A stretch of DNA of 64,000 bases, taken from positions 78,613,501-78,677,500 of the forward strand of contig JAWZYU010000011.1 of the NCBI GenBank assembly GCA_038380435.1, in the 5' to 3' direction. Below are positions 10,645 through 23,235 of the stretch, piece by piece; position 1 is the first letter of the stretch; the number at the start of each line of letters is the position of its first letter. Made by a program: the position numbers and the translations under genes. Under the pieces are notes generated by a model, which worked only from the letters and a program-made list of their open reading frames with translations, had not been told where the DNA came from and did not search any database. The DNA is from Ryuthela nishihirai (lineage: Eukaryota > Arthropoda > Arachnida > Araneae > Heptathelidae).

Positions 10645-13545
10645 GGTAGTTAGGCATACACTGGAAGAAGAGCTGTGTACCAACTCTCCAGTGATGATAC
10701 ACAGAACAAGCCAGGCCTAGCATCTAATGCACAACCTTGCCCTTTTGTGTGAAAGCTGTTAGCACCTTTCAAAAGAATATTATTTTCTGAAAGAAATGGA
10801 AGGGTTGCAGATCAGTGTGAGCAGCTGATCTGGTCATCTGTGGTCACATTTTCTTCTGCCCTGCTGAAAAGTGGGCAACTTCACAGGGTCGTGGAGCTGA
10901 CCATTTATACCCATTGGACTGCTCTATGATTTTGAGTGGCTCTGTTGAACTGGTGACCCCATCTCTCTGTTGAACCTTATCAGTCTGTTGAACTGTTGAC
11001 TGGTGGTCCTCTGTTGAAGGAAAATCTGTTACTGTGCATTTTTGCTTGCCTAGGGGTTGCTTGACCTAAGTGAACAGATGCACATGATTTCTTATGTCAG
11101 TTGGTGAATAATCCTGATCAGAGGCCATCACAAGTACTTGAACCCTTGAGCTCGATGGGTATTGCCAATCCTACCCTGTAGTAATGTGTTTCAGGCAGGT
11201 CAATTTCTATCTAGATTCTGGTTATTGGAAAGGTCTACTTGTGAAGGTGGTGCTAGAAGTTCCTACCAGCATGGGTGGCTTCAGCCTTTAGCAGTGGAGG
11301 AAGATGTCTTGCCCCATGCCTGCAATTAGGAGGCTGTTTGATATTTTTGGCCCTACCTCTCTCAAAAAATATAGTTTCTTTAAAAAATCCTACTAATCAT
11401 TTTCTCTTTGCAGGTACATGGAATGTGAAGATGTTGCATAGAGATTATTCCCTTGATATCCTCACACAGGAATTCCAGAGTTATAGATATTCTGGGTTTG
11501 CAAGAGACCAGATGGATAGGTAAAGGTCAGATACTTAAAAAATAATTTTGAATTTCTCTTTTCAGGCACAGAAGATGGAAGCATTTCCAAGGTATAGGTT
11601 TGCTTCTCACCAGACATGTCAGTGATACTCTTCTAGGATATGACTGCATTAAATAAAAAATTTTCATACATTTAAATTTGAAAGTAAGATTAAAAATCTG
11701 AATGTAATCTGTTATGCCCCACCAAGGATTCTGATGAGAATGAGAAAGACAGCTTTTTATGGACAATTTCAAGATATTTTGAATTATGTCAAGAAAGGCA
11801 AAATTTCTCTTGGTTAGGTGACTTCAGTTCTAAAGCTGGTACTGACTCTGATAATTGGGTGGGGGTGTTATATCCCTTTTGCATTGATAAATATAATGGC
11901 AATGGGGAATGTCTCCTTCCGGTGAGTAAACTTAATGGTTTGAGAATAATTAACATGTGCTACAAATACCAGGACATTTATAAATACACATGGGTTTAAC
12001 CTGATTGGTCGCATAAGAATATGATTGTTTATATATTTATTAACAGAAACAGCAATTGGTTACAAATACAAGACCAAGTAAGGAGCTGAAATAGGATCTG
12101 ATCATCACCGGATCAAAAGTCTTGCAACTGAAGCTTCAATGTTCTGCTAAGGTTATGAGAATTGTCTTTAACACTGAAGCTCTCAGAGATCTAGATATAG
12201 CCAAAGCATACCATGATAGTCTACTCAGTCATTGTGGCAATCATGGTTTGCTTACTACCAAAGTTGAGAAAAAAATGGGATCAGGCTTTTCTTGAAACTA
12301 ACAGTAGTTTTTTGAGTAAAAAGGAACAGAGGAGACATAGTTATTTGAGTTATAAGGTTATGGAATTTATTTCTTTCTGAAAGAAGGAATTGTAGGAATA
12401 ACTTGAATCAACATCCTACTAATCCTAACAGATGGCATTACAAAGTTGTGTAAATAGTTGTGTACACATAAATGTGTAAAGGATTAGTTAACTGCTGCTA
12501 AGATTCTTTGGCTTGATAGTTTGGGTGACAAAGCAGAGTAAGCAACTAGACAGCACAACAGTATAGAGTTGTACCAGATACATAGCCTCATGTGTGGGAA
12601 GAAACAGGCTGGAAAACAGATTGAGGGATAAACATGAATGGTAAGGTTGAAGGTGAGATTCTGTGATAGCTAGGTAGGCAGAGCATTTCAGAAATGTTCT
12701 AAACAATGTGATTATTTCTACTCCCATTGTTTGTAATCAGGATAGATGCATTACTGCGTTAATGTTGACCCTATATCACATTCTGAAGTCACTTTGTCTA
12801 TATCTAAATTAAAGTTGCATAATTAAAACTGCATAAATCCCCAGAGGTGGATGAAATCACCACTGAAATGCTTAGAGCAGGAGACATTTTTATGGAATTT
12901 TTGTATTGACTCTGATAGTTGGGTGTCAGTACAGGTGACTGAAATTTTGAATATTTTTTACCATAAAGCTGTTCTTAAGAATTTTACTAGAGCTATTATT
13001 ATCTGTATTTTTTAAAAAGGTTATCATAGTAGTTGTGATAATTATAGAGGAATTAGTTTACTTTCTGTTCCAGGTAAAGGTCTTTGCATGATTATGCTTA
13101 ATAGAATTAAGAATTTAATTGTGGACAATTTCGTGATGAACATTATGGATTCAGAATGGTAGGGGATATATAGATCATATATTTTCACTTAGGTAGATTC
13201 TTGAGAAATGTTTAGAATTTCAGAAACCTGTGGTTACTAGCTTTGTAGATTTCAAAAAGGATTTTGACTCTGTTGACTGGAATAATTTGTGGTTGATTGT
13301 TAAATTGTATGGAATGCTTGAAAAGTTAGTTAGCATAATGAAAACTCTCTACAATAACACTGTCATTATACTGTTATTATAACCTCTATAATAACCTTGT
13401 CACTGTCTATATTAACACTGTCATGTGTGACAGTTGGTAAGGTTTGTAGCGATTAGTTTATCATTGCTAGTGGAGTTAGACAAGGGTGCATTTTGTCTCC
13501 TTTTCACTTTAGTTTTGGTAACTGATTATATTATGTAGAATTCTG
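10645..13545 (+). mobile_element. LINE-A copy with 5' end, 3'-truncated
   Basis: The 5' end (CACTGGAAGAAGAGCTGTG) coincides with the 5' ends at 14543 and 51913, which suggests the true start of the element. The order is 5' leader (10645-11270), AP-endonuclease start (FAGTWNVKMLHRDYSLDIL, 11400-11470), endonuclease end (11800-12110), linker (12170-12620) and RT (12880-13545). It stops shortly after the B' region, before the YADD box. Stops and frameshifts are frequent, and short internal duplications occur near 13345-13430. Confidence 0.8.
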
Positions 13546-13976
13546 ATTATGTTACAAAGAATCCTGTTGATTGACTCAATGACTCAAGACTAGAGATTTC
13601 AAGGAGGAAATCTCTAGACTTTTTTCTAGACTCTTGATACAGGTGTTCAACAGGGAGAGTGATGGATGCAGGAGCAGTGGCTTCTGTATTATGTCAGCAA
13701 AAGTTAGAATTTTGAATGTTGAACACCAGCAGGAGCATAGTGAAGGACTATGGTTGGGGGGAGGGAGAAATCGAAAATTTTCCAACTCGTAAATCAAATT
13801 TTGCCAACTGAGAAAATAATGTCTCTCAATTTTGACAACTCCTGCATTTTGCCATGTAACTTCCAATTTTGCCAACTAGCCATAATTTCACAAATAATCC
13901 TAATATTTACATCTCACCTGAATTTTGGCAAGTTAGTGTGAATTTTCCCAACTCACCTTAATTTCCGATAATTCAC
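13546..13976. other. Intronic stretch with a small hairpin
   Basis: The segments CTAGAGATTTC (13590) and GAAATCTCTAG (13607) form a short hairpin. Several copies of a TTTTGCCAACT-like word lie at 13795-13950. No gene is seen. Confidence 0.5.
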
Positions 13977-14543
13977 CGATAATATCAAACAGCCGCCTAA
14001 TTGCAGGCATGGTGGCAAAGACTTGTTCTCCCACTACTAAAGGTGGAAGCCATCTGCATTGGAAGATTTCCTCCAATGTTGGATTTGATGATGCCCATGG
14101 AAGACCTCTGCTCAGGATTATCCACCAGCTGATAAACATATCCTGTGAATCTATTCACTTGGGGCTGTCAACCCACAAACAGAAAACACAGCGGAAGATT
14201 TTCCATCCACAGAAGCCACCAGTGCTGCAAATTCAGGATCTATAATCAAGCTCAGAGCCATTATTCCTTTCAGGTTGGTATATATGGTCAGTACCAAAAC
14301 CCTCTGTAGTTTACTACTCCTCATCAGGGAAGGATAAAAAGAAAAGTAGCCATAGTAGTTCACACTGATCTGGCAACCTTCCCCTTCTGTTCAATTTCAC
14401 AAGAGAGTATCTCTTGTGAAAGGTACTAAAGGTCTGCAACACGAGAAGGTGGAGTCAGACATTAGGTGCTAGACCTGGCTGGTTCTATGCATCATCACAG
14501 GGGATTGGTGCATAGCTCTCCTTCCAGTGACTACATAGCTCCA
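13977..14543 (-). mobile_element. LINE-A 5' leader fragment
   Basis: The - strand aligns with the LINE-A leader at 51330-51913 and ends at the same 5' point (CCTTCCAGTGACTAC on the + strand). It ends just before the endonuclease start, so only the leader is present. This is the reverse of the usual 5' truncation. Confidence 0.8.
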
Positions 14544-15127
14544 TTTACAGACCTAAGGAGGACAACTTAATATTTAAAATTCATAGAAAATATTTCGTGC
14601 CTTGGAAGGAATTGCTACTGCAGGCCATTCAGAATGAAGATTAAAATTGGTGCATCTCATCCAGGCCCACACACTAAGCAGTGTCCCAAAATCAAGAAAC
14701 AGAAATGAAAACGAAATTTTTCCAATAAGATTTTTTTTTTAATCTTACTGTTTTGTAGGTTTCTTCTTTATTATTTTAGAAGGAAGACAGTCGAAAACAA
14801 AAGAGAGGGGAAGAGGAGGGCTGTATATGCTGACAGCTACATTTGCAGAGGGTGAAGCTGGTGTGGCTTTCTGTGAGGAAGAGGGGAAGGTCCACCTTTT
14901 TTCCACAGTCTGTGGATGACAGGGCACTATTTGATATACTTGAATCCAGATCCCTAAATGCTTTTGTGTTGCTCTGGGTGCATCAATATCATATTGCAGT
15001 TGGAATAAAGGCATGATATTAAAGTAGATCTGTATGTGCTATTTTAAAATGCAATATTTTTCTCTAGCTGTTTTGCCTATCCAACCTAGCCACCTTTTTT
15101 GAGTAATGTATACTTATTTAGCGTGAA
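14544..15127. other. Intronic stretch, no feature recognised
   Basis: An 89-codon frame on the - strand at 14745-15014 is open but resembles nothing known to me and lacks any neighbour that would support it. Confidence 0.4.
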
Positions 15128-15326
15128 GCCATCCCATGGCTGAGTGATTAGTATACTTGGCTACTGATCAAAGGGACCTGGGGTTCATGCCCTGGGTAAT
15201 GCATGGAAGTTTGTGTTGTTTTTCTCCTGATGTTCCACCATCCTCACAGATCTTCTCTATGGCATATAAACTGACAGGCTCCTGTCAGACCTCTGTAGCA
15301 AGCAGCTGCTTGAGGAAACATTTATT
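15128..15326 (+). mobile_element. SINE-B copy
   Basis: The head reads GCCATCCCATGGCTGAGTG, with a B box near GGGGTTCATGCCC. The body has CAGATCTTCTCTATGGC, then AAACTGACAGGCTCCTGTC and AGCAGCTGCTTGAGG, followed by a T/A-rich tail. It aligns end to end with 7069-7279. Confidence 0.9.
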
Positions 15327-15454
15327 TTTTTTATAATTTTAATATAATTTAATAATATGAAGATATTGTACTTGTTCTTTCTACTACCCATAACACTGCC
15401 ACATGATCTATCCTATAGTATGAAATTTTTTCCAGTGTTTAGCAATTTACAAGC

Positions 15455-15600
15455 TGCCTCTGTGTGCAGTGGTACCATGTTGCCTCGCAGTGACACTGCT
15501 GCATCTGGGATCTGGGTTCGAATCCTGGGTGGTGGCATGGCTGTTCTTGTATGAGAAGGCTGTATAATCTAGGAGTAGCATCTAGAACCCTTCTTTATTA
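15455..15600 (+). mobile_element. tRNA-headed repeat (SINE-C), single copy here
   Basis: The sequence has an A-box-like GTGCAGTGGTACC and a B box GGGTTCGAATCC at the spacing of a tRNA gene. The acceptor pairing is poor and non-tRNA sequence follows. The likely reading is a SINE or a tRNA-derived fragment. Only one copy is in the window. Confidence 0.5.
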
Positions 15601-16694
15601 TATATGTAACTTATCAAGAAAAAAAAAGTTATAAATACTTCTCTTATAATTAGAGCTCCCACAGCTCTGGTTTTCATCCCGAGACTCCATATTTTGAAAT
15701 CTATCTCGCGACTCTGGTTTTTGCAATTATGGTTTTGAAATGATCAAACTGTTGATGCCATTTGTACTACCACACCTGCATAGGTTATGAAATGTGCAGA
15801 ACCATAGATTGTATGCAACATTGCCAGGTTCAACTGCTGAACCCGCTAAAATGGCTAGAAAAACTAGCCAAGAAAATTAGCACTTAGAAATCAGTGCTAA
15901 ACATATTTTTTTTAAAAGTTAATGTGAATGCTGAAACAAAAGATACCCAATTTCTATTTTCCTAATGTAAAATTTTTAAAAATGAACAATATTTGGGTGA
16001 AAACAGAATTTTGCACAAATATTGATTATAGTATGAACTGTGCAGAAATTTTGGAATATGTTCAGCAGCCAGAACAAAAAGTTTGTTAAAAAAAGTTGCA
16101 AAGATAATTGAAAGTAGGATTTAAATTTGAAAAAAAAATCACATTTTTTATTAATTAATATAGTTTTGAAACAAATATAATGATTGCCTTGATTATTTTT
16201 TGAATATATATATATATCTTTTTTGAATAATAATAATATCAGAATTGTGCATGCACAGCTCCTTTAATGGATCAGAAGAGGGAAAAGTGCTAAGTCCAAC
16301 TGAAGAATAAATCCCCAAAATGATAAATATAACATAAATGAAGTAAAACTGGTTAAGGAAAAGTGAATGGGATGGACCATCACAATATATTAAATATGTA
16401 CATATATTTAATATATTGTTATAAATATATATGACTATAAATGACAAGCAAAACAACAAATGGTAATGGTTTACTGTATATATATATTTAGTTTAATTTT
16501 TTATACATTTGTTACTTATTTAACTTGAAGTTTGCTTTTCATGACTTTGAAGTTTGTAGCTTGTAGTTTTTGTTCTTATATATATTTAAATTATTTTCTT
16601 TAAATTATAGGGAGTTTTTCTTCTTTTGCTCCATACTGGAGATGCCTAATTGTTATGTGTACTGTATATTTAATCTGATCTTTATTTTTATTAG
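15601..16694. other. XPO6 intron, AT-rich
   Basis: Nothing coding is seen. TATATA tracts occur near 16205, 16390 and 16480. A T-rich tract runs into the splice acceptor TTTATTAG at 16694. Confidence 0.6.
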
Positions 16695-16842
16695 CCATGC
16701 ACAGATATTGGCTACAGTAAAGGCTTTCTGCCATTGGTTAACACAGTTATCTAAGGAAGCACACAAATTTCAACAGGTAGATGGCTTCAACTCTTTAATT
16801 ACAATCGTTGTTGATGCTGCAGTACCAAATATTTTGAAAAAG
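16695..16842 (+). CDS. XPO6: Exportin-6, internal exon
   Basis: Exportin-6 is a karyopherin-beta receptor that carries profilin-actin and related cargo out of the nucleus with Ran-GTP. This 148-bp exon lies between acceptor TTTATTAG and donor GTGATA. Its first base completes a codon from the previous exon and it ends on a codon boundary. The product starts HAQILATVKAFCHWLTQLS and ends AAVPNILKK, an amphipathic HEAT-repeat helix pair. The end joins directly to the start of the exon at 34969 to give ...ILKK|VPEKVM, the join expected from my memory of vertebrate exportin-6. The preceding exon lies before this window or was not recognised within its first 16.7 kb. Confidence 0.85.
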
Positions 16843-17164
16843 GTGATATATTTTTCATTTTTAAATATAAATAACAAATGCTTTAACATATTGGTAAGAT
16901 TGGCAAAATTATGATTTGCAAAATCTATATGCATTTAATGTTTTGTTATTTTTGAAATGAACAGCAATTAAAAGTCACTAATATAACCCTGGTTAATATT
17001 ATGCTTTTAGTGTTAAGGGACAGAATAGCTAAATTATATTTTAAACAAACTACACCCTTCTGATTTAATAAAACAGTTTGTGCTTCAAGAGTAGTTTGTG
17101 TGCTAAAATTTGTAAATTGAAACCTGAAGTACATTAATTTCTTGTGACTAGTATAAAACGCAAA

Positions 17165-17990
17165 GCATACTCCACTATTGTCATTTTTATCTCATTTTCA
17201 AAGAAAATGAGAATAGTTTTGCTTTGTCATCTGTCCGTCTGTAGACATTTAACTTTTTTTCTTTACAGAGGTAAATTAAAAATTCTTTTTGTGTTGGATA
17301 GCTATTGATGAAATATCATACACACTTTTCGAATCTCTCTAACATTATAATTACACCCTCTAGTGGTGGAAAAAGTTGAAAATTTTAAAATTTAAAATGA
17401 ATATTGTAAATGATATTGTTATGCTGGAAATTTGAAATTTTGGCAGTGGAATATGAAGGTTATGGAGTTTCTATTGCCAACACTGAGTTGTCCCCTTAGA
17501 CCTAGAGGGGGTGGGAAAACACACTTTTTAGTTTTGATAGATAATTGTTTGTTTTTTGAGATAAATGAAAAAATTATTTTTTCGGTTAGATAGAAATTGA
17601 TAAAATATTATGATTCACACTTTTTAAAACTTCTGAAAACTAAAGGTGGAAAAATCTGCAAATTCCAAAATTTCAAACAAATATTGCAAACAATGTATTT
17701 AAGCTAAAAATTTTAAATTTTGGTGGTGGCATATGAATGCCATGATGTTTCCACTGGCAGCAATGAATTGACCTCTTAGACCAGGGGGGGGGGGGAACAC
17801 AATTTCTTTTTTTAGCAGATAATTGTTTGTATTTAGAGATAAATGAAAAATTCTTTTTAGGGTTAGATAGGAATTGATAAAATATTATGATTTGCACTTT
17901 CAAAATCTTTCGAATATTATAATTGCACCCTCTAATGATGAAAAAGATTGAAAATATCAAGTGAATATTGCAACGATGTATTAATGATAG
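17165..17990. repeat. Tandem repeat, three units of about 285 bp
   Basis: Units begin near 17269, 17559 and 17839 with GAGATAAATGAAAAA-like sequence, followed by GGTTAGATAG.AATTGAT and a later ATTATAATTGCACCCTC-like block. The copies are well diverged. A G-run near 17788 lies in the second unit. Upstream, TCATCTGTCCGTCTG marks the edge. Confidence 0.75.
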
Positions 17991-17999
17991 AAATATGAA

Positions 18000-18245
18000 C
18001 TTTTCAGAAAACGGTACAAGCTCAAAGTTGTTTTTTTGCAATAAACTAGAAATAATAAAAGAAAAATTGCTTATAACCTGATGGGATGTAAACATCTGCA
18101 ATAACCTTTAAGCTGATCTCCAATGTAGCATAACTTGGAAAGATCGATAAATCAGCCGTCCGAAAGATCACTAACTTAGGGAAATAAATCTACAGAAATG
18201 AATTTGCTTCTATGTCCAAGACCTCATTTATTTTCAGAAAAGGAT
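18000..18245. repeat. Satellite-like unit (first copy)
   Basis: This ~240-bp unit contains AGCATAACTTGGAAAGATCG, then AAATCAGCCGTCCGAAAG and AAATCTACAGAAATGAATT. Related units follow at 21414-21655 and, more diverged, at 21656-21830. The intervening DNA is largely the LINE-A copy at 18655-21284, which may have been inserted into this array. Confidence 0.75.
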
Positions 18246-18654
18246 ACTAGATCAATTTCCTTCCAACTAATATAATATTTGAACTGAAATATGATTTTTA
18301 TTTCTTTTAATGATTCTTTTCAGTATTGTACATTAAACATGACCAGTGAAATCCTTCTCTCCCTTCAAAGTGACTAGGACTTCTCACATTCACAGGATTT
18401 TCTGAACTGGTTATGAAATAGAAAAAAACTTTCTTGGCTGATTTTTTTGCTAAACAATATGAATTTTTTTTCTTTGGATGTTGAAGTTTGGTGATTTTGG
18501 TTAAGTGCAGGAAGGTTTGTTTACCACAGAAAGAAAAAACAGTGTTATTTCATCTGTGTGACACAGCCAAGGTATTGAGGGGTGGAGGATTGCCTTTAAA
18601 ATCATTCAATATAAATATAAAAACTCATAATTTAAAAAATATATATATGTTTCT

Positions 18655-21284
18655 AGATATCTGCTGTTATGCCCCCACTGAGAATGCCGATGAGGATGAG
18701 AAGTATAGGTTTTACAGACAAATTCAGGATATTTTGAAATCTGTCATGAAAGGAGATATTACCCTTGTTCTAGGTGACTTCAATGCAAAAGTTGGTACTG
18801 ACTTTGGCCTTTGGGGAGGAGTGATAGGCCCTTTTGGTATTGGTAGCTGCAATGGCAGTGGGCAATGTCTCCTACAGGTAGGTATACTTAATGGTTGAGA
18901 ATAACTAACTAACACTTATTACAAACATCATGACATACATAAGTACACATGGATTTCATCACATAGGCTGCATAAGAATATGATAAATTATATATTAATT
19001 AACAGCAAATGGACTAGTTCTGTTAAGAATACCAGGTCATATAGGGTAGCTGAAATTGGATCTGACCATTACCTTGTTAAAAGTGTCTTGCAACTTAAAC
19101 TTAAGAAGTATTGTGCTAAATTTAAGAAATTTACCTTTAATTCTGCAGCTCTGAAAGACCCAGTTATCGCTAAAGCTTAATATGATAGGTTACTTAGTCA
19201 TTCTGACAATCATAGTTTGCTTACTACTGAAGTTGGGGAAGAATGGGACCATTTTAAACACAATTTTTCGGAAACTAACAGTACTCTTTTAGGAAGAAAG
19301 GAGCAGAAAAGGCAGAATTATTTGAGTGATAAGGCACATGAGCTTATTTCGGAAAGAAAGAACTGCAGGAATGTCCTTAATCAATACCCTACTAGTCCTG
19401 ATAGAAAGCATTACAGAGAGCTTAATAAACATGTAAAGGATCATTTAGCTGCTGATAAGAATCTTTGGCTTGATGGCTTGGGTGACAAAGCCAAGAAAGC
19501 AGTTAGACAGCACAACAGCAGAGAGCTGTACCAGATAGTTAATGTTTTGTGTGGTAGAAAACAGACAGGTATACAGGGATTGAAGGATAAACAAGGTAAG
19601 GTTTTAGAAGGTGAGGATTCTGTCATGGCTAGGTGAGCTGAGCATTTCAGTTGGTTTTTCAGCCAGCATTTCAGTTCTAAACAATGTGGTTAGTTCTATT
19701 CCCATCATTTGCAATGATGATAGATGCATTGGTGGCTTTAATGTTGGCCCTATAACACAATCTGAAGTTATTTTGGCTATTTCTAAACTTAAACTTCATA
19801 AATCCTCAGGGGTAGATGAAATTATTACGGAAATGCTTAGAGCTGGGAATGTTTCGGTTACCACTTGGATGACTGAAATTCTGAATATCTTTTATGATAG
19901 ATAAAGGCATGGTTCCTAAGGATTTTACCAGAGCTATTGTTATCCCTATTTTCAAAAAAAGTGATTACAGTTCTTGTGATAACTATAGGGGTATCAGCCT
20001 ACTCTCTGTTCCAGGTAAAGTTCTTTTCATGATTGTGCTTAATAGAATTAAGAATCTGGTTGACAGGCAATTGCGTGATGAGCAATGTGGATTCAGAAGT
20101 GGTAGGGGATGTGTGGATCAGATATTTTCACTTAGGCAGATTCTTGAGAAATGTTTTGAGTTTCAGAAACCTTTGGTTGCTAGCTTCGTTGATTTCAAAA
20201 AGGCTTTTGACTCTGTTGATCATCATAATTTGTGGTTGATTGTGAGATCATATGGTATACCAGACAAGTTAGTTAACATAATGAATGCTCTTTATAATAA
20301 CACTGAGTCATGTGTGAGAGTTGGCAAGGCTTGTAGCAATTGGTTTAGCATTACTTCTGGTGTTCGACAAGGGTACATTTTGTCTCCTTTTCTCTTTAGT
20401 TTGGTTATTGATTATGTTATGCAAAATTCATTTCAAGAAAAAGATTTTGGCCTTAAATGGGCTGGAGATACGAAAATTTCTGACTTAGATTATGCTGATG
20501 ATTTAGCCCTTTTGGTAAGTGATGTTAATGAGATGAACTCTTTCATTCGAGATGTTAATGAGACTGGTAGAATAGGTTTGATTATAAACAGAGAGAAAAC
20601 TAAAGTGATGAAAATTGGTCAGGCAGGCTGCAATTCAGTTATTCTGAATGGTTGCAGTCTTGAGCAGGTGTCACAGTTTAATTATCTTGGGAGCTATGTT
20701 ACAGATACGGTGATGTGTGGCATGAGATTAACAGATGAATAGGGATTGCTGCCGGGACTTTTAAGGATCTATGGAGATTGTGGAGAAATAGGCGTATACA
20801 CCTAAAGCCTGAAATTAGACTGTAATAGTTTGGTTCTTTCTAGGATTAGTTATAGTAGTGAAACTTGGACACTTTGTAAACATGATAACAGGAAACTAGA
20901 TACTTTTGATTCCAGATGCTTGTGCAGTGTCTTGGGCAATAGGTGGTTCAATTTTGTAACTAATGATGAGGTTAGGCAATGGAGTCGGCAACCTCCTTTA
21001 AGCAGCATAGTGTGCAGAGAGAGACTCCGTTTGTTTGGCCATGTTGCCTGTATGAATAATTATAGATTGGTGAATAGGGTTATGAACAGTGTGCCTAAAG
21101 ACCTCAGAAAGAGCGGGAGACCTAGGATGCTGTGGGCAGACAATGTCAAACAGAACCTTGTTAGAATTGGTGTGCAGTGGCCAGATGCAGCAGATGTAGC
21201 TCAGGACAGACTTGCTTGGAGAACTAAATTGCATGGTCTGGTTGGACCTCCGTAGCCCATGGCTGCTTGTGGATGATGATGATG
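18655..21284 (+). mobile_element. LINE-A copy, best preserved + strand copy
   Basis: It is 5'-truncated inside the endonuclease domain and runs to the family 3' end, GTAGCCCATGGCTGCTTG followed by GATGATGATGATGA. The GAT-repeat tail and the APE plus RT order without RNase H fit RTE-like or related non-LTR clades. I cannot fix the clade by eye. See the pseudogene entry for the protein. Confidence 0.9.
18680..21255 (+). pseudogene. LINE-A polyprotein: endonuclease end, RT and C-terminal domain
   Basis: The reading is in four pieces separated by stops or shifts (18488-18898, 19217-19636, 19894-20742, 20830-21255). The first holds the end of the AP-endonuclease, VLGDFNAKVGTD; SDHY follows near 19065. 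The third, of 282 residues, is the RT: CDNYRGISLLS, FVDFKKAFDSVDH (motif A), GVRQGYILSPFLFSL (B') and DYADDLALL (catalytic motif C). The last piece has RLRLFGHVACMNN, RKSGRPRMLWADNV and DRLAWRTKLHGL, a conserved tail of this element type. The catalytic aspartates remain, but the frame is broken at several points, so it cannot make a full protein. Confidence 0.85.
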
Positions 21285-21413
21285 AGAGAGGGTGGGTGGT
21301 GAAACTTTCTACATGAGTTTAATGGAGGAGACAGCTTCCCAAAATTGCCCTCCCACATGACGGCTGATTTCCGTAGCAAGGAAGTGTATTTTGCTACCAC
21401 ATTCAAGACATTC

Positions 21414-21830
21414 ATTTTCAGAAAACGATAGAAGCCTAAATTTTTTTACTGAAAAAACAAGAATTAATAAAAGAAAAATTACATATAACCTAATGGAATG
21501 TTAAATAAAATATCCACAACAACTTTCAAGTCAGCCTCCTATCTAGCATAACTCGGAAAGATCAATAAATCAGCTGATCGAAAGATCGCTAACTAACGGA
21601 AGTAAATCTACAGAAATTAATTTGCTTCCATATCCAAGACCTCACTTATTTTCAGAAAATGATACTAGATCAAAGTTTTACTGGAAAGTAATAAATAATA
21701 AAATAAAAATTAACTATAGCCTAAACTGTGTTAAAATATCCAGAACAACAAGTTGTAGACCTGCCATACGATGTAGCATAACTATGAAAAAATCAATACT
21801 TATCGATCGGCCAAAAGATCACAATTTTAC
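21414..21830. repeat. Satellite-like units, second and third copies
   Basis: The unit at 21414-21655 aligns closely with 18000-18245. The next, 21656-21830, repeats the TTTTCAGAAAATGATACTAG start and the GATCGGCCAAAAGATCAC block with more change. Confidence 0.75.
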
Positions 21831-21968
21831 TAATAAAATACCATTTTGAAGTCGATTCAAATTTTTAGAGAAACAATTGTCTTCAGCTGGATGGGTTACG
21901 AACCCATGACCTCCTGATAACATATCCTCTAAAAATTAGAATTGACTTCAAAGTGGTAATTTATTAGT
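21831..21968. repeat. Hairpin with tRNA-like loop
   Basis: Arms of about 37 bp (21831-21871 and 21930-21968; shared word GAATTGACTTCAAAGTGGTA on one side) enclose a loop. On the - strand the loop reads like a tRNA T arm (GGGTTCGTAACCC) preceded by TGTTATCAGGAGGTCAT. It may be a small fold-back element. Confidence 0.7.
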
Positions 21969-22084
21969 AGATACCAAATATGTCGAGTTTATTTCATTAG
22001 ATCACAAATTTTCGAAAATAAATCTTCTGAATGAAAAGTAAGGTTGAAATATAAAAAGTAAATACTAACTGTACAAAGGATATC

Positions 22085-22140
22085 CAATATGCATTCCATG
22101 TGCTATATAGAAAAAACCCTATATAGCACACGGAATGGAG
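22085..22140. repeat. Small imperfect palindrome
   Basis: GCATTCCATGTGCTATATAG is followed, after a short A/C spacer, by its near reverse complement CTATATAGCACACGGAATGG. Confidence 0.8.
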
Positions 22141-22720
22141 CTAGCATGTGTCAGCCATCTGTGTCTTGTTTGCCTCAGTGAAGCATAACTAATTTAATGC
22201 AGCTGCAATCAGAATTTCTAAGAAGGATGTGTTTACTTCCAGTTTCAATTTTAAGAGTGGGAAAGATGCATAGAATGCTGGGAAAAATAAAATGACTTGG
22301 GAATACTGAAATAGGTTTATGACAGAAAAGAGTTAGAAACGGAAAAAAAAGAAGGGGGTTTGTATTTTGCGACTGCTTCCAAAATCTATCATTTTTAAAA
22401 ATAGAAGTTTTTTTGTTAATTTTTAGGAGATTTTCGAAAATTTAAGGGAAAATTTGTTGTTAATGGTCCAAATCAAACTTGTGAGCTTAAATCAAAAGGT
22501 TGCTTCAACAAATAGGATCATTAACAAGGAAATCGGCAGTACTGTTTAGTGCTTCTAAGAAATGGCAATCAGATGGCTTTATAAAATTATTTATATTGTA
22601 ATTTAATCAAATATGCATCAAATTAAAAAACAAAATATTATTTTTGAAGCCTGAATTATATATTTTTATAAGATATATATACAATTGCAACGGCAATTTT
22701 TATATTAAAAAATCGTTTTT
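22141..22720. other. Intronic stretch, no feature seen
   Basis: AT-rich. A block near 22380-22440 (TCCAAAATCTATCATTTTTAA) has a loose inverted relative near 58040-58090, too weak to name. Confidence 0.4.
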
Positions 22721-23235
22721 TTTTCTTGTGCTAAAAACAGATACATACATCCTTGGCTTCTCAATTCAGATTCTCTGAATGTATACAGATGACATGGACA
22801 CTAGGACGGTTAAGGCTGGACCCTGGAATGGTTAACAGCAATTGAGCTATCTCTGTTAGGAGCACTGGGTCATGTAGGGGAGCTGAAATCGAATCTGACC
22901 ATCACCTTTTTAAACATATCTTACATTTGTAGCTTAAAAAAAGTTTTTTGTCATAGTTAAAAGAATGCCCTTTAACAGTGAAACTCTGAGAGACCTTCAA
23001 ATAATTCCAGCTTACAATAAGAGGTTACTCAGTCATTGTGACAGTCGTTGTTTGTTACAACTGAGGTAAGGATGAATCTGATGATTTTAAACAGGCTGTT
23101 CTTGAAACCAACAGTACTTTTCTGAATAAAACAGCATAGGTCAGAGTCCATAAAAATTAAATTGCATTATTCAATACAAACAATTGCAGAATTCCATACA
23201 AATTAGATTGCAGAGTCCATAAAATTAAAATATAT

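Noticed and set aside
13576..13875. 99-codon frame on the - strand
   Set aside because: It overlaps a small hairpin and low-complexity words and has no family features.
3890..17800. Several long G-runs (3890, 5200, 6318, 17788) as G-quadruplex sites
   Set aside because: Each is a single run with no further G-tracts nearby; simple slippage explains them.
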